A stretch of DNA of 64,000 nt from Oxytricha trifallax (taxonomy: Eukaryota > Ciliophora > Spirotrichea > Sporadotrichida > Oxytrichidae): the NCBI GenBank assembly GCA_000711775.1, contig ARYC01002090.1, forward strand, positions 1 to 64,000. Direction: 5' to 3'. Shown piece after piece: positions 51,101-62,729 of this stretch. The translations under genes and the position numbers were made by a program. Numbering within the stretch: the stretch's first letter is position 1; every line of letters starts with the position of its first letter. The notes below the pieces were generated by a model. That model ran no database searches and had not been told where the DNA came from. It worked only from the letters and a program-made list of their open reading frames with translations.

Positions 51101-51945
51101 CTCAAGTGTGTTGGAGTAATTTAAAGTATGGGTTTAGCTTAATCATGCTTTTATAACATAGACTGAATTAAACTCAAGCTTGTCTCATTAAGTGTGAAGC
51201 TCATTATGCCTCAAATCCTTCATTGCCTGATTCTTAAAACGCAAAACTGCATGCTATCCTCTGTTCAACCAGCAAATTATTTGCCAATATAGGCGATATT
51301 AGTTGCCTCCACTCTTTTTTGTATTGACTTCGCAAGTAGCTGTAATTTCTGCAGCTAAACTTATTGCTTCTGATAAAATTTATATACTGAGACTGAAATT
51401 GCAATATTGGTTACCGCCTTATTTTAACTACAAGTAAAAATATTTATAATTTGAATACTTGCCTTGTCAATAATGACTCACCACCCTCTTGATAAATTCA
51501 AAGATAATTAGTTAATTGAATTGGGTCGTTCTCTATACAAATCTATCAACTTTATTTTCAATGTTATGCTATTCTTAGTTTCAGCCTTTCCTCCAAAATA
51601 ATTGTATATTCTCGAAGTTTTATTTCTCTGCATGAGCTATATATCATTATACTTTTATCTTTATTGATTCATATTTAATTAATATAAGTAAATGCTTTAA
51701 TCTTTAAATTAAAGAGATAACATTCAACTTCTAACACAATTTATATTTTTAATTTTTCACATGTCAGTTATACTTGCTTAATAATAGTTTATAGGTAGGA
51801 AATTGGGGAGTTTTAACCTTATAAGAAAAAAAATAATTGTAAATGATAATCCATTAATCTTGACATTTATACTATATAACTAAAATATATGTTTAAATAT
51901 AAAGGTTTTTATGTTTTTTATAAATTAGATGTTTAAATAGATAGA
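48171..51945. other. AT-rich non-coding DNA
   Basis: No supportable gene in 3.8 kb; short frames at 49492 and 50944 have no coding support. Confidence 0.5.
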
Positions 51946-52426
51946 TATTTATATTTTTTGGGGGGGAAGTTTTCTGCCCCCAGACAGTTTCCTGCCCCAA
52001 AAGGTAGTTTCCTGCCCCCAACATTAAATTTTATGTTTTTGCAATAAATTTAATAGAAACAAATAAATTTCAATTTCAATTACCATAACCATGTACTATA
52101 CAACATTTATTAAAATATAATTTTCAAGGTACATAATTATTCTTTATCATATTATATATTACTGACAACGCTAAAATAAGTGTTTTTTTATTAATTAATG
52201 TAATTTTCATTAAATTTTAAATTGATTATCAAGGTAGAAATGATATTTGAAGCTAAATTAAAATAAAAACTACATCATAATTGATGATAAAGATTCTTTG
52301 AAAACTATAAAAATTACATATTTTTATTTGTGGGGCAGGAAACTACCTTTTTGGGGGCAGGAAACTTCCCCCCTTGGGTGCATATAAAATTTTGGGGCAG
52401 GAAACTTCCCCCCCCCATATTTTTAA
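51946..52426. repeat. 480-bp element with repeated GGGGCAGGAAACT motif at both ends
   Basis: The left end (51959-52022) has three copies of AGTTT-CTGCCCC. The right end (52331-52417) has three copies of the inverted form GGGGCAGGAAACT, two followed by a TCCCCC run. The two ends form an inverted repeat around a 300-bp AT-rich middle. The G and C runs stand out sharply in AT-rich DNA. Confidence 0.8.
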
Positions 52427-52956
52427 ACAAAGCAAAATTAATAAATTTCAAATGTAATTATAAATTTTATAATTGATCTCTAATTTTTAACTTAAATATA
52501 GAATTATATTTGGAACTTTCTTTGTATACTAAGAAGTAAACAAAGGAATTTACTTTTATGTATAAGCCATAGTCACTAAATCTTACTGAGTTAATATAAA
52601 AAATTCTAGCAATGTGTTATAAACCCCAATGAATGAATTGAAAAAGGTGACAAAAGGTAGCATTAAGTCTTTACTAAATCAATAAATAGCAAAATTAATT
52701 ATAGATGTTTATTATAATTTGATTAAGTTTACAACTAACTAAAACAATTAACAGTGAAAATAGATACTTTCAATTAAACAGAAACTAATTGACGCCGTCA
52801 TATCAATGTCAGTCCAGTATTCTGAACATTAAGCCTCACTGTTAATGAGAGCGACTGCCTTATATCAAGCTACCTAACCCTAGTGACATGAACTGCTATG
52901 GCATATCTTATCATCTCTAGTGCAGATGCAGCCATCGAGGCACTTCATCTGGGGCT

Positions 52957-53910
52957 TCAACGGGCAGCAACAAATGATGAGAAGAAGGTTGAGGCATAGG
53001 CGCATTTGCCATTTACAGTAGCACCATTGCAAACGTTAACATCGCAATGCTGACATACAGCACCAGTGACCTGGTATAGTCGAAAGATCATGTGATCATC
53101 TCTAGCAACACCTAAAATACTTGTGACTCTATGGGCTGTTGGGAGATTAGTGTTGACGTATTTCAAGACCCGCTTCGTGCATTGTTAGGTAAAAGAGCAT
53201 GGTGCAACAACTACATTTGCGCTTAGACTGTCGGTATATGGGCCTGGCCTGAAAGAGCAATAGTGATAGATAGTCTTATTTTCCCTACTTGCTAAACATT
53301 GATAAACTTCATCTCTATTGGCATATGAGCCTGCTCCCTTTAGTGCGAAGAAATAGTATAGGTGCTCTAAAGTACCAGAGTGGATGAAAACTACATTAGT
53401 TAAGACGCCAACGAGCACAGCACGCACAGTGAACTGCTTCAGGATCCCCCTACCTCCCTATTGGCAACTGCTCTGCGTCTTTATTGTAGTCCTGTAGATA
53501 GAATGAGAATCAGCAAGGCATCTTAAACTAAATTATAGAGAGAAGCGCTCATTCTAGAGCGGAAAAAGGCAGGAAGCTATAGAGATTTGATGGTTTGAAA
53601 GTAATGCTTTTCTCTCCATATCCAAAACCATCGGCACTATATGTGTAAACGATCCCTTTAGGAAACTTTAATGGCCTTTTGAGAAGCAGTTATGCTTGAT
53701 TATCTCGGCACCCCGAGGAGATGTCTGAGTCGGAGGTTCCATCGTCATGAGATGGCTCCCGCTGCATCGAGTGGTGCCACTGGCAACCGCCCATTCGAAG
53801 ATTCGCCCCTTACTTCGACTGCAATAATGGAAGTCAGATATGAAGATAGGCCAATGCCGAGACTGCATGCCAAAAATGACCAAGATAAGAAGTTAGGGAT
53901 TGAGAGACAT
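52957..53910 (-). CDS. Hypothetical 317-aa ORF in a GC-richer island
   Basis: With TAA/TAG as Gln, the minus-strand frame is open from ATG 53910 to TGA 52957-52959. The C-terminal part is Cys-rich (VCQHCDVNVCNG), and a neighbouring frame just downstream is Cys-rich too (CLDGCICTRDDKIC near 52920), which a 60-nt GTAAAT...AG intron could join. No family recognised. In this AT-rich DNA, TGA-free frames of 300 codons are expected now and then, so the evidence is weak; the raised GC content of 52.79-54.05 kb is the main support. Part of the island (53698-53780) resembles the spacer at 14520-14590 of the four-gene element, so it may belong to another transposon. Confidence 0.3.
53698..53785 (+). 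repeat. Patch shared with the transposase/chromodomain spacer
   Basis: TTATCTCGGC, AGATGTCTGAGTCGGA and TTCCAT are shared in order and spacing with 14520-14570. Confidence 0.55.
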
Positions 53911-54826
53911 TTATATTTGATGGCAAAGAGATAAGCAAGCCCAGGTTTTTGGGCAACGACAAGAAATGCTTAGCACATTTGTAAATAGTAAACATCCAGA
54001 TTCTTTTCAGCAATGTTAAGGTTGATGGAAATACTTGACCTAAGCAGCAGATAATCTATACCAACGTTTATAACTCAGGCTCAGGGATTGGCTATTCATG
54101 TAATGGATGTAAGTGAATACACTCGTAACAAACAATCTCTAAATATTTATGCTTATAAAGTGCAACATAAACATAATTGACAAAGCCTCAGGTGGCTAAG
54201 TTGGTTAAGGCATGATCAGAGACCCTCAAGTAATGCTATTTGACACAGATTATGTAAATTTAGAATACTTTAGGATGTGAAGAGACAGTTGAAATATTAA
54301 AGACTATATTAGCATTCAACAGAGGATTGTTAGCATAACTAAACAACAATATACTTAAGTTTAATATATTTTCGCTTTCAATATTTATTTATCTAGACTT
54401 TCTCCTAAATTTTCACAATCTTTTATTTAAAAATATATCAATGTAAATTTCCTAGAATGAAAAAATATTTACATTCAATTTTAATTATTTCCATATTAAT
54501 AATTACTTTTAAAAAGGCAACTTGATCTGTATTAAAATTTAATAAATCCCTCTATTGAACAATATTCTTAATTATATAATTATTAAATAGAATGTTTGTG
54601 AAAATTATTTAAAATCTAAAAGATAAAATTTAATATCAAGGCTTGAATGACAAAAATTTGTATAATAATAGTTGGATCAAAGAAATTAAAATTGTTTAAT
54701 AGTGATCAAATAGTATACACTTTGATAAATTCAATACTAAAATAAATATAAAGAAGATATTTAAATATTATACAGGAATCTTAGTTATCTTTAACCTTGA
54801 TGAAATTTAAACTATGGTAATATTAT

Positions 54827-54858
54827 AGTATGTGAAGCTATAAATAGCTTCACATACT
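54827..54858. repeat. 32-nt palindrome
   Basis: AGTATGTGAAGCTAT pairs with ATAGCTTCACATACT, with two bases between. Confidence 0.85.
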
Positions 54859-54859
54859 A

Positions 54860-56690
54860 ATAACTTTTAGTTCTACATGTGGTTTTAATTCTATATTACA
54901 ATAATTTAATATATTTTAATATTTAAAATAATTCATTTTTACTCATTCAAGATTGTTCTTCTTTCATTTCTTTTTTTTACCAATGGCTCTTTAATTTTTA
55001 TTTTTTTGCTTAATTTATTTAAATTGTCTTTCATAACTCAGTCATTTTGATTATTAATTATTCTAATCCATGAATCTGAAGCTTGGTTCACTTTTGATAT
55101 GCTTTTCTATAGAACTATTTTTAGCATTATTCTACTATTACGAATAACTAAGATATCTACTAATTTGTTGCATAGTGTCTTTGATCATCATATAAAGCCA
55201 TTTCATTTAAATTGTCAATATTGATTTCTAAATCTAAATTTAATATTTATTTCATTTTTGCTACTAAATTTCACTCACTATATTTATAGATTTCAATTTT
55301 ATGTTATTAGCAACTTAGTTAATATTCGATATTAGACAAGTTTTAAAATTATAAACAATAGTGAAATTCTATTATAATTATTAATTATATAGATAATTTA
55401 CTTCCAAGTCAAAACAATGCTCGTATTATATTTAATAACTAAATTTATTAAAAACCCTTAATTTATTTAAACTTCCATTCTTATTATTATTTAATTGTGA
55501 ATAAATAATTTGGATTTGCTTATCTTGTAATTAAAATAGAAAGATAAATTCCTAGGTTATTACAATTTTACATTCTATAAATCAACTTGGACCATAGAAC
55601 TTTATAATTGAAAACACCAAAACGCTAATTTGCCTTGAATAAAATTGCTTAATTTTATGCTTGACAAAAAAAAAAATATTGCTTTACAATATAGATAATT
55701 TACAAAAAAGCTCGAATTACTAAGAATAAGGCTTTAATTCAGACTAAATCTTTGTTAGCGAAGATAATTATGATTTAATATATAATAGCGACAACTCAGA
55801 TAACTAAATCATACTATTCTGCCAAACTATTATTCTCCATCGATAATTATATCTTTCAATATTAAATACCAAGCAAGAATAGCATCATAATAAAGCTAAG
55901 CTAAATCTATCAACTCTACTTATACCCCAAATTATTATATATAATCCTCTACTTTAATAATCAATATTAAAATATCTAAAAGAGCTTTTAAACTGGTAAA
56001 TTACAAATGCATTAGAGCTTACCAATTTGTAGCCAATAAGAAAAGACAAATAAAATAAAAAAAAGAGCTAAAAAAAACAAGAGAGTTAAAACCAAAACCC
56101 AATATTTGAATCCACTACTAACTAATCGTAACATTTTCCCATAGGTAGCAATAAGAGAGATATGAAATTAAGTTCCTTAAAATGTATAATTTAGGAAGAA
56201 CTAACCAGCCTAATATATAAGCTTAATAACAAACAACAGCAAAACTATTGTAAAACATCATAATCAATAGATCCCATTACAACGATAACCAATTAATAAG
56301 AAATCTTATAAGATCTCCAAGTTAAAATTCAAGTGGAAAAATCCATAACAATTTCCTTTTTAAGAGTCATTTCTGTCAAATAGTTCAAAAGGTACTAAAT
56401 AGAAGACCTTCTAATAAGCAATGATCAATTTATGCTAAATAATTTGAAGAAATTACAAAAATTGATTAATGATAAATATAAAAGCTTTAAAATCTAAACA
56501 CAATGTGTTTTAGAAAATTAGTTTCATTTTTCCCTGTTCTTATTTAATATCATCATTTATATAATTTAATGCTCCTTCATCATTTCTTTATGTCTCCTTA
56601 CGAATCTACTGTCTGTGCCACTCTTACTCTTACCAAGAGGAACACCTATTAATTAATAATCAAAAAATGTTTTTATGTAAATAACTTTAT
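54860..56690. other. AT-rich non-coding DNA
   Basis: No supportable gene. Confidence 0.5.
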
Positions 56691-56696
56691 TTGTGA

Positions 56697-57608
56697 ATGC
56701 AACAGTGCCTATATTTTACATGTTTAAATTTTATATAATTAGGAAGTAATTTCTAAAATAGTATCATAATCCCTGTATGTTTCTTAAGCAAGATAAAGAA
56801 TTGCCAGAAATGGATTATCTTGAAAATAACCAGAGGTTCAGATAAGACAGAGGTGTATGATACAAGGAGACAAGTGGGGAGCATGGCACAAGTTCAGAAG
56901 TCCATTAGGCAAATTAACGATATAGTCTTGCAAGTTATGGGATATAGTTACTGCACAAAAAAACTAATAAGCAAACCTGAAATCAACCAAGTGGGGGACC
57001 TAGAGGACTGTGGGGTTTTGGTCATTCTAATAGCAAATCACCTAGCATTGGAGCTTCAAGGAGAACCAATATTTTAGATATTTACCAAAGATTGGATCAG
57101 CATGCAGAGATATTATAAGATGTTCAATCTTGAGATAGGCTTTATAAAATTAGAGATTGGAAGATCTGGCATCTCAATCAAGGAAGAAGACCTGGAACAG
57201 ATATCAGAGAAGAGAACCGAAAACTTATGGAGAATTGGGTTTGAAGAGAAAGGAACTGAGATGATAAACTAAAACTCACAAATAGATATCTGAGAAGAGT
57301 TTGTTCTGCAGAACGGAACTAAATTGGAAATGGAACAGACGAAAATCGACTGTGATGGAAGGTTCAGTGACATTGAAGGTAATGATGCAAAGATGGAAGG
57401 GTATCTTTTCAACAAATTAAATGGAAGAGAGAGATAGAAGCTGCCGAACAGAAACTTTTCCTATGCTCATCTAAGACCAGACCGGCACTTATAGGAAATG
57501 ATAAAAAGGAATAGGAGGACCAAAGTGAGACAGAAAGGAATGGCTAAGATGGCAAGAGGAAGGAGACAACAGCAAAGATGGAACAAGGAAAAACCCAAAA
57601 GAGACTGA
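56697..57608 (+). pseudogene. C48 (Ulp1-like) cysteine protease gene, probably disabled
   Basis: ATG 56697 follows an in-frame TGA. The frame runs to TGA 57291-57293 (198 aa), then stays in coding-like sequence to TGA 57606-57608. IIIPVCF, KWIILKI, VYDT and INQVGDLEDCGVLVILIA follow the order of C48 proteases (IPIN, HW, D, Q...DCG). Cys105 and the Asp are present, but the catalytic His before Trp is Lys, so activity is doubtful. The C-terminal part after the TGA is strongly basic. TGA 57291 may be a true end or a premature stop; the relative at 7080-7775 covers both sides of it. Such proteases are carried by several transposon groups. Confidence 0.55.
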
Positions 57609-60600
57609 GGGAGAAATGAGAAGATGGTTTTTTAGTGAATAACATTTCAAGCAGATATTCCACGCAATTTCAAACAGTATTTATTAATGTTACTAAATTC
57701 CAAATAGTTATGAATAGATCTATCTAAGTTAACAAGCAAACATTGGACCTCTACAAACAAAAAATTAATTGATTAAAACTATAAATTTTCAGTCATTTAT
57801 TACAAATTACTCTGAAGTTTAGTTCTTATTTTTTCGGTCTTTAAGAAGACTATAGAATGAAAATATTACTTATAGTAATTAGAACAAAGAACAATAATGA
57901 AGTTTACAAAAAGTTCAAATTCTTGACAAATGAACATGTCAAATTTAAATTTATTATTTCTATTTTACCATATTAAATTTATAAATAGAAATATAATTTT
58001 TAGAGAATAGAGTGTAGTTCTACTCATTTTAATAACTACCGTGCGAAATTAAACTGAGTTAACTGAAAAAAAGACAATGCGAATCTCAAAGAGGTAAATC
58101 TAAAAAAATAAAGGAGAAACAAGTGATGAAGAAAGCTAAAATTACTGATTAATAATTTCAATGGAATTAATATATAAATAGGGCTTATCCTTAGCGTGAA
58201 GTTATAATACTATTAATATTAGGAGCCCTTTATCATCCTTAATGTGATCAAATTATTATGATTATTATTTTGTTTAATTTTTAATTAATGAATTGTTTTT
58301 GATTTTTATTAAATACTACTAAATATTAATTTATTAAAGTAGAATAGAGTATCACTTCAAATATGAGTTAAAATTTAACAATATATAATAATTCACTTAT
58401 AACATTGTTTGTAGAATTGATTCAAATTTTTTCATATTATAAACAAAAGCTTTCCCGAGATTAGAATAATTTTTATTAGTATAATTCAAGTTCAGATGGA
58501 GCTCTAATCTCAATTAAACAACAATATTTTACAAAGATGGCAAATACTACGATAACATACTTCCAAGAAATTTTGAAGAGCATGGCATCAGTAAGCACAA
58601 TCGCGGCATTCTAAATAAAGCTTCACTCTAAGGCCTGAAAACCCATTTCTACACTAAGTGTTATACGATCCTCAGAGAATAGTCTCCTTTAGATAATCAG
58701 CAATTAGTAATATTAATCTAATTTAAGAGTCTAGCTGAAATCTCTTATTTCACACAGAGGATATACAGATCCTTGAAATAAGCTTAAATACCCTTTAGTC
58801 ATCTTGTTGTTATTTGGTGAGAAAATAAATGATCATCTGGAACATCATTTGTTCAACTAAGCTAATCAAGTTGCAAGGAATAACTTCTTGCAAGCTAAGC
58901 TCAGCTCATCTGTTTTTCACACGTTTCCTGTATCTTATTTAACATTTCCCTACTTGATCTTAGATAAAGAGCCTCTGGAACTAGCAGTCTCCACTATAAA
59001 CACTATATTTTTCTTACAATTTTAACTGTATTAAATAAAAATAAAGAAAAAAAACTAAAATATCTTTATTTGTTATTTTGTACTCATTCGAGGTAAAGTT
59101 TAAGTTATTACAATACCGCTAATTCTCTTTTTTTCATATTTCATCTCTTGATATTAGTTATTCTTTCAAAGAGATATGTGGTTTTATCACAATCATTCAA
59201 TTGTGAAGATTATTAAGGCTTTTATGTTGTTGTTTATTTTCCAGATACAATGCATTTTTGCTAATTTGAAATTTCTGTATTTTTTTTTAATTAATGTTTA
59301 ATAGGTAGCTCATACAGTTTTTTGTGGCTTATGCTTATAATTTATTCTTTTTAGATGAGATTGTTTTTTATAATTAGCTCAAATTTTAGAGTTATTTAAT
59401 AAAGAATTCACTGAGATCTGTTTACTTCATACAATTTCTTTTATTGTATTGCATGATTAATTGCATTTAGTTTTCTTACACCTGAATTGAGGAAGTTATA
59501 TACTTTTTATTGAATTTCTTATATTTCTTAGTTTTCTACCTTATCAGCAATAGTTATAGTTATTCAAGTCGTACTATATCACTTTAATAGTTAACATTAG
59601 GAAATTAACTAGTAATCATTAAGGCTTAAAAAAATAATATGGATGTTTGAAATGAAACATAGATTAAGCAAGAGGACTCTTTGTAAACTACAATAAGTAT
59701 AGCTTAATCTCATTAGTGATCTTACCTAGTTAGGACACAGGTATTACTTGAAAAGTGCTTAGTAAGACTATACAGAAAGAGGACTTAGAAGGCTTTGAAG
59801 TTACTGATGATGATGAATAAGATGAAGATAAAATGCTTTATATGCATTTCAATTTTTTATAAATTTAATAAGTATTCTATTAATGCTAGTTTATTTGTAC
59901 AATTTTCTATTTTTCATTATATTTCCATAATTTTTAGCTCTTTATTATGGATATATTGAATATCTTCTTAGACAAATTAAACTTCTAATAGTGTTTCAAT
60001 TTCTTAATTGATTTCTTGTATAATGAAAACTTCTCTTTATATTTTTATTCTTTCCCACTTCGAGTATTTCTTTATGCTAAAATGTTGATATGAAATACAT
60101 GAATTATCTTGTTGAATTCTTCTTAATTGCTGACATTACGTCATTTAATATACTTTGGTTTTCTTGAGTAATTTTTTTGATTCAATTTGGTTATTTCTAT
60201 TGATCTTTTAGGTTTAGTTGAAATTTAATTATATAATTTTATTTTTAATTTTTACAAGGTTATTGCTTTCAATGTTGGATTAAAATTTGAGTAAGTACAG
60301 ACTTTATATCTCTAGAGTTATCAATTTATCTGGACCCTATTTCACTATAATTTGAAGGTTCTTGGTAGCTGTGCTCTTATTAGTTTTTACTGTTCTCTAC
60401 TTAATTTTATTAATATATTTCAATCTCTCTTTTAATTAATTCTTTTTAGATAATTTTATTTGATAAAATTTCAGCACATCCTTTAAGAATGTATTAAAAA
60501 GTACTAAATCTATTATTATAACTTTTCAGGTTTTAAGGTCTTTATTTCGACTATTAATAAGCTAATTGCTTAATTTTCTTAGTTTTAAACTGTATATATA

Positions 60601-60744
60601 TATATATATATATATGTATTATATAAATATATATATTGTTGATTATAAAAGACTATTAACTTTTAATTTTGAAAAATTATAATTGATGTTAATGTAATTT
60701 AATTGATCTTATTATGGTTATATAATAAAGGATTTTCTCTTCAT
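57609..60744. other. AT-rich non-coding DNA before element B
   Basis: No gene. Holds a repeat fragment at about 58180-58275 related to 23455-23545, the acidic relic at 59705-59830, and an AT microsatellite at 60593-60615. Confidence 0.5.
59705..59830 (+). pseudogene. Short relic with acidic tail, copy 2
   Basis: DNA-level relative of 34268-34400, ending in Asp/Glu codons (DDDEQDED). Confidence 0.4.
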
Positions 60745-60854
60745 AATCAAAACCCCAAAACCCTTTCAGTAGTTTGATTGAGTTTTTGATTGATAAAAGT
60801 AGACTATTAGTGCATACTTTATTAGGGTTTTAATAGGGTTTATGTAGGGGTTTA
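60745..60854 (+). repeat. Left terminal inverted repeat of TBE element B
   Basis: 110 bp, reverse complement of 1143-1252. The tip CAAAACCCCAAAACCC follows AAT, consistent with an ANT target. The transposase starts 31 bp further in. Confidence 0.9.
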
Positions 60855-60885
60855 ATGTTTAAATGTTAGTAATTTAAGTGAGTAT

Positions 60886-61934
60886 ATGCGAGGTTTGGGG
60901 TCAGTTTATGACATTGAGTATATAGATTTATTGTTTAAGTTGCGTTATGGGTGCGATGATAATAGTGATCAACTCAAACCTATCCTTAATTACGCATCTA
61001 TAGCAAGACTGCTCCATAAATCTCCTGCAACTGTGAGGTCTCACTGTCTATTAGCATTGAATTTAAAGAAATAGCAACTTAATTCTAAGCCTAAAAGACC
61101 TCTTAAATTTTAGCAGCATCATATCGATTATCTTATTAATGATAAGACTCTTTAATACTGGGCTCACTTCTCTCTGGCCTAGAGAGCTGTGATGTTTCAT
61201 CGCCAATTTCCTGAGCTTCATATCTCTGCTTAATCGATAGCTAACATATATAAAAAGAACGGAATATCTTACAAGACAGTCAATCGCATTAAGAGAGTGA
61301 TTGATTTTAATGTTCCATTTTATAAGGATAATTTAAAATATATATTCGATTAAATGCAGAGGGCTATTACTAATAACATTAAGTTCATACACGCTGATGA
61401 GGCAGTATTCACGTTTAATACCTTCATATCAAGGTCTTGGTATAAAAGATATAGCAATATTGAAGTATATTACTAAAAGGTCAAGGTGTAAACTCATGCT
61501 ATTCTCGGTGGAATAAGTGAAGATAGTGGCCTCGAGACTTATGTTATCCACCTTGCTCAATAAAGACTGAATAATATATTAAATTTTTGCAATAACTCAG
61601 AGATAAGTACGCCGACTAAGAGATTATTCTGTTTGTAGATAACTTATCTGTCCATAAAACTAAAGACACAAGGAAGGAATATGAACGCCTAAATATAACA
61701 CCTTTATTTAATGTTCCCTACAGTCCTCAGTTCAATGGAATTGAATTATATTGGGGGTTATTGAAAGTCCACTACAAGAAACTCCTACTCTATCACTTGA
61801 TGCATGACTTGAAGATAGATACAGTCGATTTTATTAAGAGTGCTGCTAAGAGACTCAGCGATGAGAAAGCTAAAGTATGCGCAAGAGAAGGGAGATTTTG
61901 TGTATATAAATAAGTTTTAGATTTAAACGAATGA
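60886..61934 (+). pseudogene. TBE 42-kDa transposase (DD34E) with one frame break
   Basis: ATG 60886 to TGA 61932-61934, about 349 codons, the size known for the TBE 42-kDa transposase. It has an HTH-like region (YASIARLLHKSPATVRSH), then HADEAVF (first Asp 61396), FVDNLSVHK (second Asp 61638) and NGIELYW (Glu 61743), with 34 residues between the last two. Tc1/mariner transposases of this class cut element ends and, in Oxytricha, are reported to take part in genome rearrangement. The frame changes at about 61560 (HLAQ to KTEQYIKF). One missing A would explain it; a 23-nt GTTATC...AAAG intron is a poorer option. So it is probably disabled, or a read error. It ends 6 bp from the stop of the convergent 22-kDa gene. 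Confidence 0.85.
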
Positions 61935-61940
61935 ATAAGC

Positions 61941-62729
61941 TCACATATTAAATTTGCCTGTAAAAGGATTTGGCTTCTCTTTCTTTTCTTCCTCTTAAGG
62001 CTTGCTTGGGCCTATGTTTCTTCTCTTAGTGCCAGCTCCCGCATCTATGTTCATCTCTTCTGGCTTTTATAAATCTTTGAAGAGTCTCTTACTCAATTCA
62101 TGTTTTACTTGAGACTTTCTCTCTCTGTTTAATTTGCTGCGCTCTTTCATCAAGTATATAGCAGTACCAGGTTTTTCTATAAAGTTAGAAGGCTAAGCTT
62201 ACTTGAGATGAAAGGATGCTTTTGAAGTTCCTAGAGCCAGGTCTCGCTGATTTTAATACCTTGCTTCTCTTTTTCTTCAGGAGAGATACTGTAGCGTTTC
62301 TTATGAGCTTCTTAAATAACTTCATTTAAGTACTCAGGTTTCAGAGTTCCAAGGACACCAAAGAAGAAGTTTCTCTCTGGCAACTTATTAGAGAGTTGCA
62401 ACTTTGATGGAAGGTAGAGAGCAACATCTGGATCACTCATAGCATCATCATAGAGGTTTGTTACTGAAATTTCAGGGTAGTTAAGTTCTCTATCATCCTA
62501 ATTTCATTAGACTTAAAAGCTTTTTTCTCTTCACTCAGTAAGGCTTTTAAGAATGAGATTTTAGTTCCCTCCTAAGTCGGCAAGAACAATCCAACTATAA
62601 TGGATTTATTAATCTTACTTAAGAACTTACCTTGCTATACCAAATATCTTAAAGGTCCTCTTTACTTCGAAATTTTCCCATCAAATCTTGAGATTAAATT
62701 CTCTTCATTGCATCATTCATAGACTCCAT
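61941..62729 (-). pseudogene. TBE 22-kDa protein gene, intron-containing, with a frame break
   Basis: ATG 62729-62727 to TGA 61943-61941. A 26-nt intron at 62202-62177 (GTAAGCTTAG...TTATAG) joins HPFISS to KKPGTAIYL. A second intron starts at 62630 (GTAAGTTC), with an acceptor at 62595 (36 nt) or 62572 (59 nt); only the latter keeps the frame as it stands. A one-base break near KSNEIR/DRELNYPEI (about 62500) remains. The protein is hydrophilic with a basic C-terminus (TKRRNIGPSK). Role unknown. It is related to the gene at 11757-12587, including the position and phase of the 26-nt intron. It is tail to tail with the transposase. Confidence 0.75.
62177..62202 (-). other. 26-nt intron
   Basis: GTAAGCTTAGCC...CTTTATAG; removal restores the frame. 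Same place and phase as 12041-12074. Confidence 0.75.

Noticed and set aside
53560..53660. Minus-strand frame reading GIVYTYSADGFGYG, recalling a proteasome beta-subunit
   Set aside because: The similarity covers about 15 residues and the flanking frames do not continue it.
54184..54230. tRNA-like sequence (GGTGGCTAAGTTGGTTAAGGC)
   Set aside because: It resembles an A-box and D-arm, but no B-box, T-arm or acceptor pairing is seen; at most a remnant.
1143..60854. A single 59.7-kb transposon bounded by the inverted repeats
   Set aside because: TBE genes lie outside, not inside, the repeats; two adjacent elements explain the data.
60745..60854. True chromosome telomere
   Set aside because: Only two C4A4-type units, followed by a repeat shared with another locus; this is a transposon tip.
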